Origin: Bacteroidota bacterium
GTDB taxonomy: Bacteria; Bacteroidota; Rhodothermia; Rhodothermales; UBA10348
Direction: 5' to 3'
Assembly: GCA_029262855.1 (NCBI GenBank)
Contig: JAJCYP010000048.1
Coordinates: 1-44,828 of the forward strand
Length of the DNA stretch: 44,828 bases
Shown here: piece by piece, positions 1 to 6,314 of the stretch
Position numbering within the stretch: the first letter of the stretch is position 1
Layout of the letters: each line of letters begins with the position of its first letter
The notes under the pieces: generated by a model
Databases searched by the model: none
What the model was told of the DNA's origin: nothing
What the model saw: only the letters and a program-made list of their open reading frames with translations
Position numbers and translations under genes: made by a program

Positions 1-9
1 CTGGCCGAG

Positions 10-492
10 TCAGAGCGCCTTACGCCGGATGGTCACTTCCGAGACGAAGTACGGCCCCCGCTCCACCAACTCCCAACCTCGCTTGCGAAGCACCGATTCA
101 GGGGTGCCTGAGCCCTCGCCCGTACCTACGTACAGGCAGTCGAATCCAAGCTGGCGTGCCCGATCTTCCACAGCGGCGATCAATTGCTCACCCACCCCGC
201 GACGCCGGAAGGCAGGGGCAACCAGCAAGGCTGCGAGCCAGGGTGTCAGATGCCTATGTGTCGTGACCGATTCGTGCTTCAACGCCGCCGTCCCGCAAAC
301 GGCATCGCCCGCAATCGCGACCCATGCCATGGGCAACTCCTCGCGGTTGCAGCAATGCCGCAGGTCGTGCTCCGCATCACCCGGACCCGTCGGTCCGTAA
401 TAGGGTGCCCACTCCCGCTCGAACCAATCTATGAGGGCCGGAATGGCTTCAGGATGATCAGCCAGCAGTTCGATCTGTGGGCTGTTATCCAT
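10..492 (-). CDS. GNAT family N-acetyltransferase
   Basis: A 160-residue protein predicted to transfer an acetyl group from acetyl-CoA to an unknown amine. The central strand (about residues 85-95, LAALLVAPAFR) leads into the acetyl-CoA pyrophosphate-binding loop RRRGVGEQL, the hallmark of the Gcn5-related fold, followed by an amphipathic helix and a C-terminal beta strand with YFVSE. Length is normal for a single-domain GNAT. It starts at ATG 492 and ends 9 bases from the window edge, so any attC downstream of it is out of view. It probably sits in the cassette array, where GNAT genes are common cargo, but no attC separates it from the genes to its right. Substrate unknown. Confidence 0.85.
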   Translation of the reverse strand: MDNSPQIELLADHPEAIPALIDWFEREWAPYYGPTGPGDAEHDLRHCCNREELPMAWVAIAGDAVCGTAALKHESVTTHRHLTPWLAALLVAPAFRRRGVGEQLIAAVEDRARQLGFDCLYVGTGEGSGTPESVLRKRGWELVERGPYFVSEVTIRRKAL

Positions 493-588
493 GCTGGTCT
501 GGCGCCATTACCGACACTCCATTCTGCCACAATTCCGACTCGGCCAGATCTATCGCGTCTTTCCAGATCACCGCGTATCCGTGTGGGT

Positions 589-651
589 CTTAGCCATAGC
601 CGCGGAGTCGGCGAATCAGGTGGAACCATCCAGATCGCGGGGAATCCTCAC
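589..651 (-). pseudogene. hicA-type toxin remnant, frameshifted and truncated
   Basis: Immediately downstream of the HicB-like gene, with a GTGA overlap between its GTG and the upstream TGA, the minus strand encodes VRIPRDLDGST, the typical HicA N-terminus. A stop follows in that frame. One base away the match resumes as LIRRLRGYG, again followed by a stop. The remaining roughly 50 residues of a HicA toxin, including the catalytic GSH motif, are not recognisable. I read this as a toxin gene destroyed by a frameshift and a deletion, leaving its partner as an orphan. Confidence 0.6.
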
Positions 652-857
652 GCTGCCAGCACTTCCTCTCGAACGAAATGGAGCCGGATCACGTCGGGAC
701 GATCCGATTCTCCAAAATGGCATGCGACCGCATCGCGAACCATGGCTCGCAGTTCCTCAAGTGAATCCGCCTCGGTGAAGATCGATTGTCCCAGAGCCCG
801 GGCCTCGCCCCCCCCCTCGGCAGAGTCCGCGACCACGAAGATAATTTCGTTGTTCAT
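648..857 (-). CDS. HicB-like antitoxin family small protein (orphan)
   Basis: A 69-residue protein of the small family often mislabelled 2-oxoisovalerate dehydrogenase and usually found next to HicA toxins. Visible hallmarks are N-terminal NNEIIFVVADS, the central ALGQSIFTEAD and LEELRAMVRDAV segments, and C-terminal IRLHFVREE. It has the partial RNase H-like HicB fold but no DNA-binding tail. The start is ATG 857; longer upstream extensions run into a transposase relic and have no family match. Its expected hicA partner directly downstream is broken (589-651), so it may persist as an orphan antitoxin protecting against related toxins. Confidence 0.7.
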   Translation of the reverse strand: MNNEIIFVVADSAEGGGEARALGQSIFTEADSLEELRAMVRDAVACHFGESDRPDVIRLHFVREEVLAA

Positions 858-1107
858 GCGGGTATCGTCTTTGAAACTATTTGACGCAGGCGTGGCCGGG
901 TTTGTTGCCTGCGCTTCGCGCTCGGCTGATCTGGTACCGGCTGCAATTCCGCTGTCCATCGCTGGCCCTGACCGGCAATGCACTTCGCCGACGGGACGAC
1001 CCTCGGGCCGAGCCAGCTTCTTGAGAGAACACCGGTGGGGACGGAACCGATTCTCAGGCGCGTCACCAGGACGGCGATCAAGTGGCAGGCACGGCGGAGA
1101 AAACCCG

Positions 1108-1251
1108 CCCGAGGGCGCTGTAACCGCGCCCGTTGGCATCGACATGGGACTCAAGACCTTTACCACCCTCTCTGGCGGCGAGGAGATCACGTCTCCGCAG
1201 CACCTCAAAGAGAGCCTGTCCGAACTCCGCATCAAGTCGAAGCGTGCTTGA
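1108..1251 (+). pseudogene. tnpB (IS200/IS605 OrfB) fragment
   Basis: On the plus strand, opposite to the cassette genes, about 40 codons encode VGIDMGLKTFTTLSGGEEI followed by SPQHLKESLSELR. This is the RuvC-I segment of TnpB/OrfB, with the first catalytic aspartate in GIDMG. The upstream wing/REC region and the downstream RuvC-II, zinc-finger and RuvC-III parts are absent, and the frame ends in TGA at 1249-1251. It is a relic of an IS200/IS605-type insertion. No flanking terminal hairpins could be assigned. The rest of 858-1273 shows no gene. Confidence 0.7.
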
Positions 1252-1273
1252 GGCTCCTCTTCGTTGCCAGTCG

Positions 1274-1321
1274 CGCTAACGGTTGAGCGCGAGCGGAGCG
1301 AGGCCGCTCCAACGTGTCATC
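1274..1321 (-). other. attC-like site A (short)
   Basis: On the minus strand: R'' GATGACA, arm CGTTGGAGCGG, a short loop, arm CCGCTCGCGCTCAACC, then R' GTTAGCG. It lies 9 bases after the mazF-like stop codon, as expected for the recombination site of that cassette. Confidence 0.7.
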
Positions 1322-1330
1322 CCGGCCTCG

Positions 1331-1663
1331 TCATGGGGCGAACAGTTCTTCGAGTCCACGAAGAACGTCCACTCGAGTCGGGCCTTCGAACTTGCCGAGT
1401 CGTTTGACCAGACGCATCTTATCTACCGTTCTGATCTGGTCCAGGACGATCTGACCGGCCCTTCTCTGAAAGGTACAACTGATGCGCGTTGGGTAGTCCG
1501 GTCCCTTGCTGGTTAGCGGGGCGACGATCACCGTGCGAATATGTCGATTCATCTCGTCCGGTGATATGATCAGGCACGGACGGGTCTTCTGGATCTCGCT
1601 TCCAAGGGTCGGATCAAGTGCGACCAGATACACCTCGAATCGCTTGATCGGCCTCAATCCCAT
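1331..1663 (-). CDS. MazF/PemK-type mRNA interferase toxin
   Basis: A 110-residue type II toxin predicted to cleave mRNA at short sequence motifs. It shows the PemK/MazF beta-barrel pattern: RFEVYLVALDPTLGSEIQKTRPCLIIS at the N-terminus (the E-I-x-K-x-R-P motif carries the catalytic arginine), VIVAPLTS in the middle and GQIVLDQIRTVDKMRL near the C-terminus. I chose ATG 1663 because a GGAGG (1671-1675 on plus) lies 7 bases upstream; ATG 1669 is nearly on top of that site. The gene overlaps the end of the mazE-like gene by 10 bases, giving translational coupling, and is closed by attC A. Confidence 0.85.
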   Translation of the reverse strand: MGLRPIKRFEVYLVALDPTLGSEIQKTRPCLIISPDEMNRHIRTVIVAPLTSKGPDYPTRISCTFQRRAGQIVLDQIRTVDKMRLVKRLGKFEGPTRVDVLRGLEELFAP

Positions 1664-1920
1664 CGCCATTCCTCCGAATCCCAATCGGAATCGAGCACTG
1701 GCGGATCCAGAAGCTCATCGTCGCTGTGCTTTGCCATGGCAGCAAACGCCGTTTCCCATCCGTGGCGAGGCCGTTCGACGGCGTGAATGACGATTCTCTT
1801 GTCGCTGACCTCCAGTTCAACATCGCCGGTTAGGCCGCTTTGTTCGAGCATGGGCTTCGGGATACGAATTCCGTGGGAGTTGCCGATTCGAATGATCCGT
1901 GTCTTGACCGCCATCGCCAT
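1654..1920 (-). CDS. MazE-type AbrB-fold antitoxin
   Basis: An 88-residue antitoxin. Residues about 5-50 form the SpoVT/AbrB swapped-hairpin DNA-binding domain (KTRIIRIGNSHGIRIPK, then LTGDVELEVSDKRIVI). The acidic, tryptophan-rich tail (DSDWDSEEWRWD) is the usual toxin-wrapping segment. It is first in a two-gene cassette and overlaps the toxin gene. The perfect inverted repeat 27 bases upstream (1947-1960) is a likely autoregulatory operator. Confidence 0.85.
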   Translation of the reverse strand: MAMAVKTRIIRIGNSHGIRIPKPMLEQSGLTGDVELEVSDKRIVIHAVERPRHGWETAFAAMAKHSDDELLDPPVLDSDWDSEEWRWD

Positions 1921-1946
1921 TTCTTTGGGGAGTGACTACAATGTAT

Positions 1947-1960
1947 GCACGGTCCCGTGC
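1947..1960 (-). promoter_or_regulatory. Inverted repeat upstream of mazE-like gene, probable operator
   Basis: Perfect 6-bp arms GCACGG and CCGTGC around a 2-bp centre, 27 bases upstream of the mazE-like ATG. The position suits autorepression by the AbrB-type antitoxin. The role is inferred from position and symmetry. Confidence 0.45.
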
Positions 1961-1999
1961 GGTCGATGTTCCGTCTGATATACTGATGTGACCGGACCG

Positions 2000-2056
2000 G
2001 GGTAACGGTTGGGCGATGAGCGGTGAACTTGGCGAGTCCGCTCCAACGGCTTATGT
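2000..2056 (-). other. attC-like site B (short)
   Basis: On the minus strand: R''-like ACATAAG, arm CCGTTGGAGCGG, arm CCGCTCATCGCCCAACC, R' GTTACCC. It follows the beta-barrel gene's stop codon (2084) by 27 bases. Confidence 0.7.
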
Positions 2057-2083
2057 GTCCACTCTAACCAGATTTCCGAACTG

Positions 2084-2737
2084 CTAAAAACGTAGGCCGA
2101 TCAGCAGGTCGAAGGCGTTATTGTACGCATCGCGAGGAACGTCGGGGAGTGAGTTCGTGACGTCAAAATTGTACCGAACCTCCCCAAATAGCGTTACCGG
2201 GACGAGGCGAGGGGTCTCCAATCCAGCACCAATCGTACCGCCGAATGCGGTCGTCGAGTACGATGACGCCAACGTCCCCTCCTCGTCCCGGTCTCCAACG
2301 AAAATGTCGATTCGCGGCCCAGCTACCGCATACGGCCTAATAAATCCATTCGGCAAACGCACCTTTGCCTGTACAGCAAATGATACATAGTCGAATCTCG
2401 TCGGCAGACGAACAGTACCAGCAGGATTGTTCTGCGCGTCCCGTGCGTTGGACTCAGTGGCAAATCCGCGCTGAACATATCCAGCTTCAGTCACTATGGA
2501 GAAGGCTGGCAAATCCAACCACTCCAAATATGCCAAGACTACGATGCCGGTCCGACGTTTCGTGTCGAGCGTTAACGCCTCCTCACGCCCAAGATCAAGA
2601 TCAGGACTCCGTACGTCGCTCGATGTGACTCCGGCCTTCAAACCATAGCCGCGAAGAAGTTGCCCAAGTGCCGGGCGCGAACCCGCTACGATGACTAGGA
2701 GCAGGACGACCGCTTTGAGCGGTATAGATGGCTTCAT
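2084..2737 (-). CDS. Outer-membrane beta-barrel protein, PorT-like, cassette-borne
   Basis: A 217-residue exported protein. A signal peptide (about residues 1-25, KAVVLLLVIVAGSRPALG) is followed by alternating amphipathic strands such as LRGYGLKAGVTSSD, FSIVTEAGYVQRGF, FDYVSFAVQAKVRLP, IRPYAVAGPRIDI and TIGAGLETP. It ends in a terminal beta signal with phenylalanine (FDLLIGLRF). This is the small 8-stranded barrel pattern common in Bacteroidota. ATG 2737 is chosen because it precedes the signal peptide; longer frames run through attC C. Function unknown. Confidence 0.75.
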   Translation of the reverse strand: MKPSIPLKAVVLLLVIVAGSRPALGQLLRGYGLKAGVTSSDVRSPDLDLGREEALTLDTKRRTGIVVLAYLEWLDLPAFSIVTEAGYVQRGFATESNARDAQNNPAGTVRLPTRFDYVSFAVQAKVRLPNGFIRPYAVAGPRIDIFVGDRDEEGTLASSYSTTAFGGTIGAGLETPRLVPVTLFGEVRYNFDVTNSLPDVPRDAYNNAFDLLIGLRF

Positions 2738-2750
2738 GGTAGTGTGCGCA

Positions 2751-2811
2751 GTATCACGGTTGGGCGCTGAGCGGTGAGTGAAAGCGAGTCCGCTCGAGCG
2801 TATTGTTCTGC
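2751..2811 (-). other. attC-like site C (short, altered R')
   Basis: On the minus strand: R'' GCAGAAC, arm ATACGCTCGAGCGG, arm CCGCTCAGCGCCCAACC, then GTGATAC where GTTRRRY is expected. The crossover dinucleotide is changed (GTG), which may disable excision. It follows the stop codon of the hybrid antitoxin ORF by 8 bases. Confidence 0.65.
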
Positions 2812-2819
2812 GGAAAACA

Positions 2820-3071
2820 CTAGGCTCTGGCCACACGGCGAATGGTCTGAATCTCCCTTGCCTTGGGCGATCGCATGGCGTGCCAAAGGTCCCAGTTGCG
2901 TTGGCCATTCAACCAGAACTCAGGAGTAGTCCCAAACAGCGCGGAGAGGCGTAGTGGTCGACCGACCGCGAGATAGTCGAGAAGATTCCGAACAGGGACG
3001 CGCGTACCTCGAAAGACAGACATGCCCCCCAGAATTCCCGGGTCGGGGTGAAAGGCCTTGTCGCGTTCCAT
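2820..3071 (-). CDS. Chimeric antitoxin-like ORF: DUF433 N-terminus joined to HigA C-terminus
   Basis: An 83-residue ORF made of two unrelated halves. Residues about 8-37 (PGILGGMSVFRGTRVPVRNL, LDYL) are the DUF433 winged-helix core of VapB/MbcA-like antitoxins. Residues about 40-83 (LRLSALFGTTPEFWLNGQ, WDLWHAM, REIQ) match the C-terminal helices of HigA antitoxins, with the XRE helix-turn-helix missing. No partner toxin lies in the same cassette. It may be an in-frame fusion left by a deletion between two neighbouring TA loci, and whether it is functional is unknown. Start ATG 3071, stop TAG just before attC C. Confidence 0.65.
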   Translation of the reverse strand: MERDKAFHPDPGILGGMSVFRGTRVPVRNLLDYLAVGRPLRLSALFGTTPEFWLNGQRNWDLWHAMRSPKAREIQTIRRVARA

Positions 3072-3144
3072 TGGGTCTGGATTTCTTATTCAGAAAGACG
3101 AATGCCAGAGAACACCGTTCCGATCCATCGCTGACGCAGTTGCG

Positions 3145-3206
3145 ACATAACGGGTAGGCGTTGAGCGGTGAGTGAGCGGAGCGAGGCCCGCTCCAGCGAC
3201 TTGCGC
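3145..3206 (-). other. attC-like site D (short)
   Basis: On the minus strand: R''-like GCGCAAG, arm GTCGCTGGAGCGG, arm CCGCTCAACGCCTACCC, R' GTTATGT. It lies 13 bases after the stop codon of the serine hydrolase gene. Confidence 0.7.
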
Positions 3207-3219
3207 GCGGTCTACGGGA

Positions 3220-4329
3220 CTATGAGCCGAGATCGAGCACCACCTTGGCAATGTTGGCGGAAAGCTGTGTCCGACCTGGTACACCTTCCAAGTTCGTGAA
3301 GATGGCGACGGCGAAGCGGCGATCCGGAAGCATATAGAGCATTCCGCTCACCTGAGGCGTCACGCCACCGTGGAACGCCTCGCGCTCCCCGTACCATTCC
3401 TCACCCGGGAAGAGGCCCCAGCCCAAGCCGTACGCTACCATCTCACCGTCGCGCAGGCGTACAGGCGTAATCATCTGCTCGAACGTTTCCGATACGACTA
3501 ACCGGTGGTCCATCACAGCGATAGCGAAGTGGGCCAGATCCTCTGCGGTGCTGATGAAGCCTCCAGCGGGCAGCTTGCTGCTCATGTCCATGGCGCGCGC
3601 GTTCCGCAACTCTCCCTCTTCAGTCATGAGGTACCCCTCAGCGCGGCGAAGGATAATCGCAGCGGGGTCATCGTCGCGCGTGCTTGCCATGCCCGCAGGC
3701 TCGAACACATGCTCTCGCATGTACGTGCGGAAGTCCTGCCCGGACGCGCCTACCACCACACAGCCAAGTACGTTGTAGCCGAAGCTGGTGTACTGCTGCG
3801 CCGTCCCCGGCTCGAACAGGAGCGAGTCGTCCTTGAAGATGTCGAGCGGCGCGATGACGTCTTCGTAGCGGATCGTATTGAACAACTCGGCCTCCTCGTT
3901 GGGGCCACCGTAGTGCCGAATCCCGCTGGTGTGGCCGAGGAGGTGCCTAGTCGTGACAGGCCAGCGCTTTTCAGGGAACGCCGGGCAATACCGCTGCACC
4001 GGTACATCGAGGTCGATCTGTCCCTGCTCGACGAGTTGCATCACCGCCGTAGCCGTCATGGGTTTCCCAATTGAGGCAACCCGGTAGGCGGTCGTCGCCG
4101 TGGCCGGCACACAATTCTCCAAGTCCGCCGTTCCGTAGCCGTTGGACCAAACCATGTGGCCGTCTACGACGATAGCAGCGGAGAGGCCAGGGATGCGCTC
4201 CTCGGCCATCTTCTCCAACAGCAGGCGTTCCACTGCTTCAACGGTGGCTTCGCCTACCTCGATCTCCTGAGCACGCACATGAGGCGCGAAAACCGATATG
4301 ACCGCAGCGAAGAGTAGGGCAGTTTTCAC
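3220..4329 (-). CDS. Secreted serine hydrolase of the beta-lactamase/LACTB (class C, S12) fold
   Basis: A 369-residue protein with a signal peptide (LLFAAVISVFAPHVRAQ). The catalytic SxxK is in VASIGKPMT (about residue 90), the second-motif tyrosine is in QYTSFGYNVLG, and a third-motif HGG is in AFHGGVTPQ. The invariant HTSGI is also present. Such proteins are peptidases or esterases as often as beta-lactamases, so resistance should not be assumed. I chose GTG 4329 because it opens directly on the signal peptide; upstream extensions cross attC E. It is a single-gene cassette between attC D and attC E. Confidence 0.85.
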   Translation of the reverse strand: MKTALLFAAVISVFAPHVRAQEIEVGEATVEAVERLLLEKMAEERIPGLSAAIVVDGHMVWSNGYGTADLENCVPATATTAYRVASIGKPMTATAVMQLVEQGQIDLDVPVQRYCPAFPEKRWPVTTRHLLGHTSGIRHYGGPNEEAELFNTIRYEDVIAPLDIFKDDSLLFEPGTAQQYTSFGYNVLGCVVVGASGQDFRTYMREHVFEPAGMASTRDDDPAAIILRRAEGYLMTEEGELRNARAMDMSSKLPAGGFISTAEDLAHFAIAVMDHRLVVSETFEQMITPVRLRDGEMVAYGLGWGLFPGEEWYGEREAFHGGVTPQVSGMLYMLPDRRFAVAIFTNLEGVPGRTQLSANIAKVVLDLGS

Positions 4330-4354
4330 GTCAGTGGTGTGTCTGGGTAGGGTC

Positions 4355-4402
4355 GCATGACGGCTGGCGTTGAGCGGCGAGTCCGCTCCAGTGCCGTGTA
4401 TC
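4355..4402 (-). other. attC-like site E (short, altered R')
   Basis: On the minus strand: R''-like GATACAC, arm GGCACTGGAGCGG, arm CCGCTCAACGCCAGCC, then GTCATGC in place of GTTRRRY. It follows the relE-type toxin stop codon by 16 bases. Confidence 0.65.
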
Positions 4403-4418
4403 TGTCCATGCTTCTTGA

Positions 4419-4709
4419 TCAACCATGGGGTGCGCCGGGAATCTGGGCATCGTGCCAAACGTCGACAATCCACACCGTGTCACCGACCACTCGATAGAAG
4501 AAACGATAGGGACGGACAATGACCTCACGGTACGGTAGCGCCGGGAACTCAGGCACACCCCGTCCCGATTCGGGGAAGTCTTCAAGTCGGGATAGTGTTT
4601 CTAGTGCTCGATCGTGGAATGACCACGCCGCCGTCGGACTTTCGTCGAGCAGATAGGCGACCGCATCCAGAAACACAGCCTCCGCGGTCGGAGTGAACCG
4701 AATCCTCAC
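4419..4709 (-). CDS. RelE/ParE superfamily toxin
   Basis: A 96-residue toxin predicted to act on ribosomes (RelE-like) or gyrase (ParE-like); the sequence alone does not decide. Features are IRFTPTAEAVFLDAV at the N-terminus, LEDFPESGRGVPEFP, and YREVIVRPYRFFYRVVGDTVWIVDVWH, the core beta strands of the fold. It begins at GTG 4709, overlapping the antitoxin stop as GTGA. A frameshifted paralogue with the same gene order lies at 5737-6006. Confidence 0.85.
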   Translation of the reverse strand: MRIRFTPTAEAVFLDAVAYLLDESPTAAWSFHDRALETLSRLEDFPESGRGVPEFPALPYREVIVRPYRFFYRVVGDTVWIVDVWHDAQIPGAPHG

Positions 4710-4984
4710 TTCCGCTCGCCCATCAAGCGGCGAGCCTTCTCGAAGACCAATGTCAGATCCGACCCCTGCCCTTCGGCGATTTCCCGTTCTCCGGTAGCGA
4801 GCGAACGCAGAATGTCGACCTCCCGCTGCGACCGCCGGTATTCCTCGGCGCTGACCAAGACGGCTGAGGCCCGACCATGCTGCGTTATAAACACGGGCTC
4901 CCGCGACGCCTTCAGTTTCTTGATGATGCCAGCTGCGTCCTGACGAAGCTCTGAAATCGGAATGATCTCTGGTACGGCACTCAT
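4706..4984 (-). CDS. Phd/YefM-type antitoxin
   Basis: A 92-residue antitoxin: EIIPISELRQDAAGIIKKL, then PVFITQHGRASAVLVSAEEY, the Phd/YefM DNA-binding fold, and a flexible C-terminal toxin-binding tail. It is first gene of a two-gene cassette. A good ribosome-binding site (AAGGAG, 7 bases before ATG 4984) and a near-perfect inverted repeat (5010-5031) upstream suggest an autonomous, self-repressed transcription unit. It is a paralogue of 6003-6281. Confidence 0.88.
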   Translation of the reverse strand: MSAVPEIIPISELRQDAAGIIKKLKASREPVFITQHGRASAVLVSAEEYRRSQREVDILRSLATGEREIAEGQGSDLTLVFEKARRLMGERK

Positions 4985-5009
4985 TTAACGACTCCTTGTG
5001 GTGTCATAG

Positions 5010-5031
5010 TTAGTACAACAACTTGTACCAA
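5010..5031 (-). promoter_or_regulatory. Inverted repeat upstream of phd, probable operator
   Basis: TTAGTACAA and TTGTACCAA flank a 4-base centre, an almost perfect 22-bp palindrome 25 bases upstream of the antitoxin start. This matches the kind of site bound by Phd/YefM-family antitoxins. A -10-like TACTAACT lies within it on the minus strand. Confidence 0.55.
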
Positions 5032-5054
5032 TCTGACCAGTTCCGTGGACAGAC

Positions 5055-5171
5055 AGATGACAGTTGGGCGATTTGCGGCGAGCCGCGCTGCGGCCCTACC
5101 TGCCTGAAGACACGGTACTGGTTCGAACTCGACTGCGCCAGTTGCGAGTCCGCAACTCCGCCTTGTTATCT
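5055..5171 (-). other. attC-like site F (long)
   Basis: On the minus strand: R'' AGATAAC, containing the TAA stop of the upstream frame, arm AAGGCGGAGTTGCGG, a long internal region with its own small hairpins, arm CCGCAAATCGCCCAACT, then GTCATCT. At 117 bp it resembles the long VCR-type attC sites. The arms pair well over GGCG..TTGCGG. Confidence 0.65.
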
Positions 5172-5610
5172 GCCCCTTGACCCAATAGGGAGCAGATACC
5201 GTATTCCCAGGCGCCAATCGCTGTTGGATGCGGGCGGACCCCAGCCCCTTTGCGACAACCTCAGTCCCAGGCGTGGCCCTGCTTCGACAACAAGGTGCTC
5301 ATCGAGTTGCGCTGCTAGCCACGCACCAATCTCCACGTTCGTCACGCCTGCAGAGAATCCAGAATCACCATCTGGTGAAGGATCGCCAGCGGCGTCGGGG
5401 TGGCGTGCAGAAAGTGGTGATTCGCGCCACCATGCAATTGAACCGACAGGCGGCCCGCTCGGACGACACCTCGAACGCGCGCGCCTACTGTAGTCGCACG
5501 GTAGCTGTAGTCAGAGCATCGTTGACTGCACGCATCATGCTGCGAGTCACCTGCAGCCCAGTGCCCAGCCGAAAGGGCGATGGTGGTAACAGTGAGTGAC
5601 AGACGGTGTC
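5166..5610 (-). pseudogene. Outer-membrane beta-barrel protein, frameshifted
   Basis: Two reading frames together resemble the beta-barrel protein at 12220-12828. One frame encodes CSDYSYRATTVGARVRGVV and RLSVQLHGGANHH, paralleling FSYKAATVGARGLVHL and LSFVLGYSHHA there. A second frame, entered near 5390, encodes GVTNVEIGAWLAAQLDE, VVEAGPRLGLRL and DWRLGIRYLLPIG before TAA in the attC R'' box. The shift breaks the protein, and no signal peptide or clear start is visible. It is a decayed cassette paralogue of the 12.2-kb gene. Confidence 0.6.
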
Positions 5611-5665
5611 GTTGGGCGATAGGCTTCTCGCTTGGCTGGCTCGAAGAAGAAGGTAGTCGCTGGAC

Positions 5666-5717
5666 AGATAGCGGTTGAGCGCTGAACGAAGTGAACCCAC
5701 TCCAATGGCTGATTATC
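5666..5717 (-). other. attC-like site G (short)
   Basis: On the minus strand: R''-like GATAATC, arm CCATTGGAGTGGG, arm TTCAGCGCTCAACC, R'-like GCTATCT. It follows the broken relE-type toxin by about 20 bases. A weaker arm-like stretch (ATCGCCCAACGACACC on minus, around 5605-5622) lies just to its left. Confidence 0.5.
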
Positions 5718-5736
5718 CGCCCTTCACAAGCTCGGA

Positions 5737-6006
5737 TCAGTCGGCAATTGTGCACCAGACCGCCAGAATCCAAGTATCGTTGCCCCTCTGCTGGTAGAAA
5801 AACGGTTCGGCGACACGACCACTTCGCGGACTGAACTGCTTGGGTATTGTGGGACCTGGCGACCGGAATTGGGAACGAGGTCAAACGCTTCAGGCGTTGC
5901 CAGACCGCTTTGAGTAGGCAACAGCGGCAGAGGGGCGGTCTCTACTGATATACTCGAGGGCCGAACTCAGTTGAGCCTCAGCCGAGGGGGTAAACCGGAT
6001 TCTCAC
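5737..6006 (-). pseudogene. relE/parE-type toxin, at least two frameshifts
   Basis: It starts with GTG overlapping the antitoxin stop (GTGA) and encodes VRIRFTPSAEAQLSS, then runs out of frame near 5905. A second frame carries LVPNSGRQVPQYP and VREVVVSPNRF. A third carries FYQQRGNDTWILAVW before TGA at 5737-5739. Pieced together it parallels the intact toxin at 4419-4709 (SGRGVPEFP, YREVIVRPYRFFY, DTVWIVDVW). The toxin is therefore dead while its antitoxin remains open. Confidence 0.75.
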
Positions 6007-6281
6007 TCGGACTCGGCCAAGAGCTTGTCAATCTTGTCAAACACGGTATGCAGGTCTTGTCCCGTTCCCGCGGATGCCTCGGCCTCTCCCTTGGCGATTG
6101 CACGAAGAAGTCCCAACTCGTACTGCGTCTTCTCGTAGGACCGAGTGCTCACCAGGACAGCGGTGGCGCGACTCCTCTGTGTAATGAACACGGGCTCCTC
6201 TGACATGCGAGTCTTCTTGATGACTCCGGCCATGTCTCGCCGCAACTTGGAAATGGGGATAATCGAGGGAACAGCAGTCAA
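6003..6281 (-). CDS. Phd/YefM-type antitoxin (partner toxin broken)
   Basis: A 92-residue paralogue of the antitoxin at 4706-4984: SIIPISKLRRDMAGVIKKT, PVFITQRSRATAVLVSTRSY, and a C-terminal toxin-binding tail. I chose the TTG start at 6281 because it aligns with the start of the paralogue; the nearest ATG is followed at once by a stop. The upstream region is only 33 bases before the previous gene, and no operator palindrome like that of its paralogue is seen. It now stands without a working toxin. Confidence 0.8.
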   Translation of the reverse strand: MTAVPSIIPISKLRRDMAGVIKKTRMSEEPVFITQRSRATAVLVSTRSYEKTQYELGLLRAIAKGEAEASAGTGQDLHTVFDKIDKLLAESE

Positions 6282-6282
6282 G

Positions 6283-6307
6283 ACATGACCCCGTTGGCAG
6301 GCTGCGG
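6283..6307 (-). other. Half attC-like site
   Basis: On the minus strand the 3' half of an attC can be read: arm CCGCAGCCTGCCAACGGG, then GTCATGT. The R''/L'' half is missing, and the upstream gene's stop is only 8 bases away. This suggests deletion of half the site and fusion of two cassettes. Confidence 0.4.
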
Positions 6308-6314
6308 AAGACCC

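Noticed and set aside
184-1251. 355-codon plus-strand ORF over the left end
   Set aside because: It runs antisense through the GNAT and HicB-like genes; only the last 45 or so codons (tnpB relic) resemble a protein.
3220-4329. Antibiotic-resistance beta-lactamase
   Set aside because: Only the general S12/class C fold is visible; family members are mostly peptidases or esterases, and no substrate-defining residues can be claimed.
5342-5884. 180-codon minus-strand ORF
   Set aside because: It crosses an attC-like site and a dead toxin in the wrong frame; only its C-terminal part belongs to the broken beta-barrel gene.
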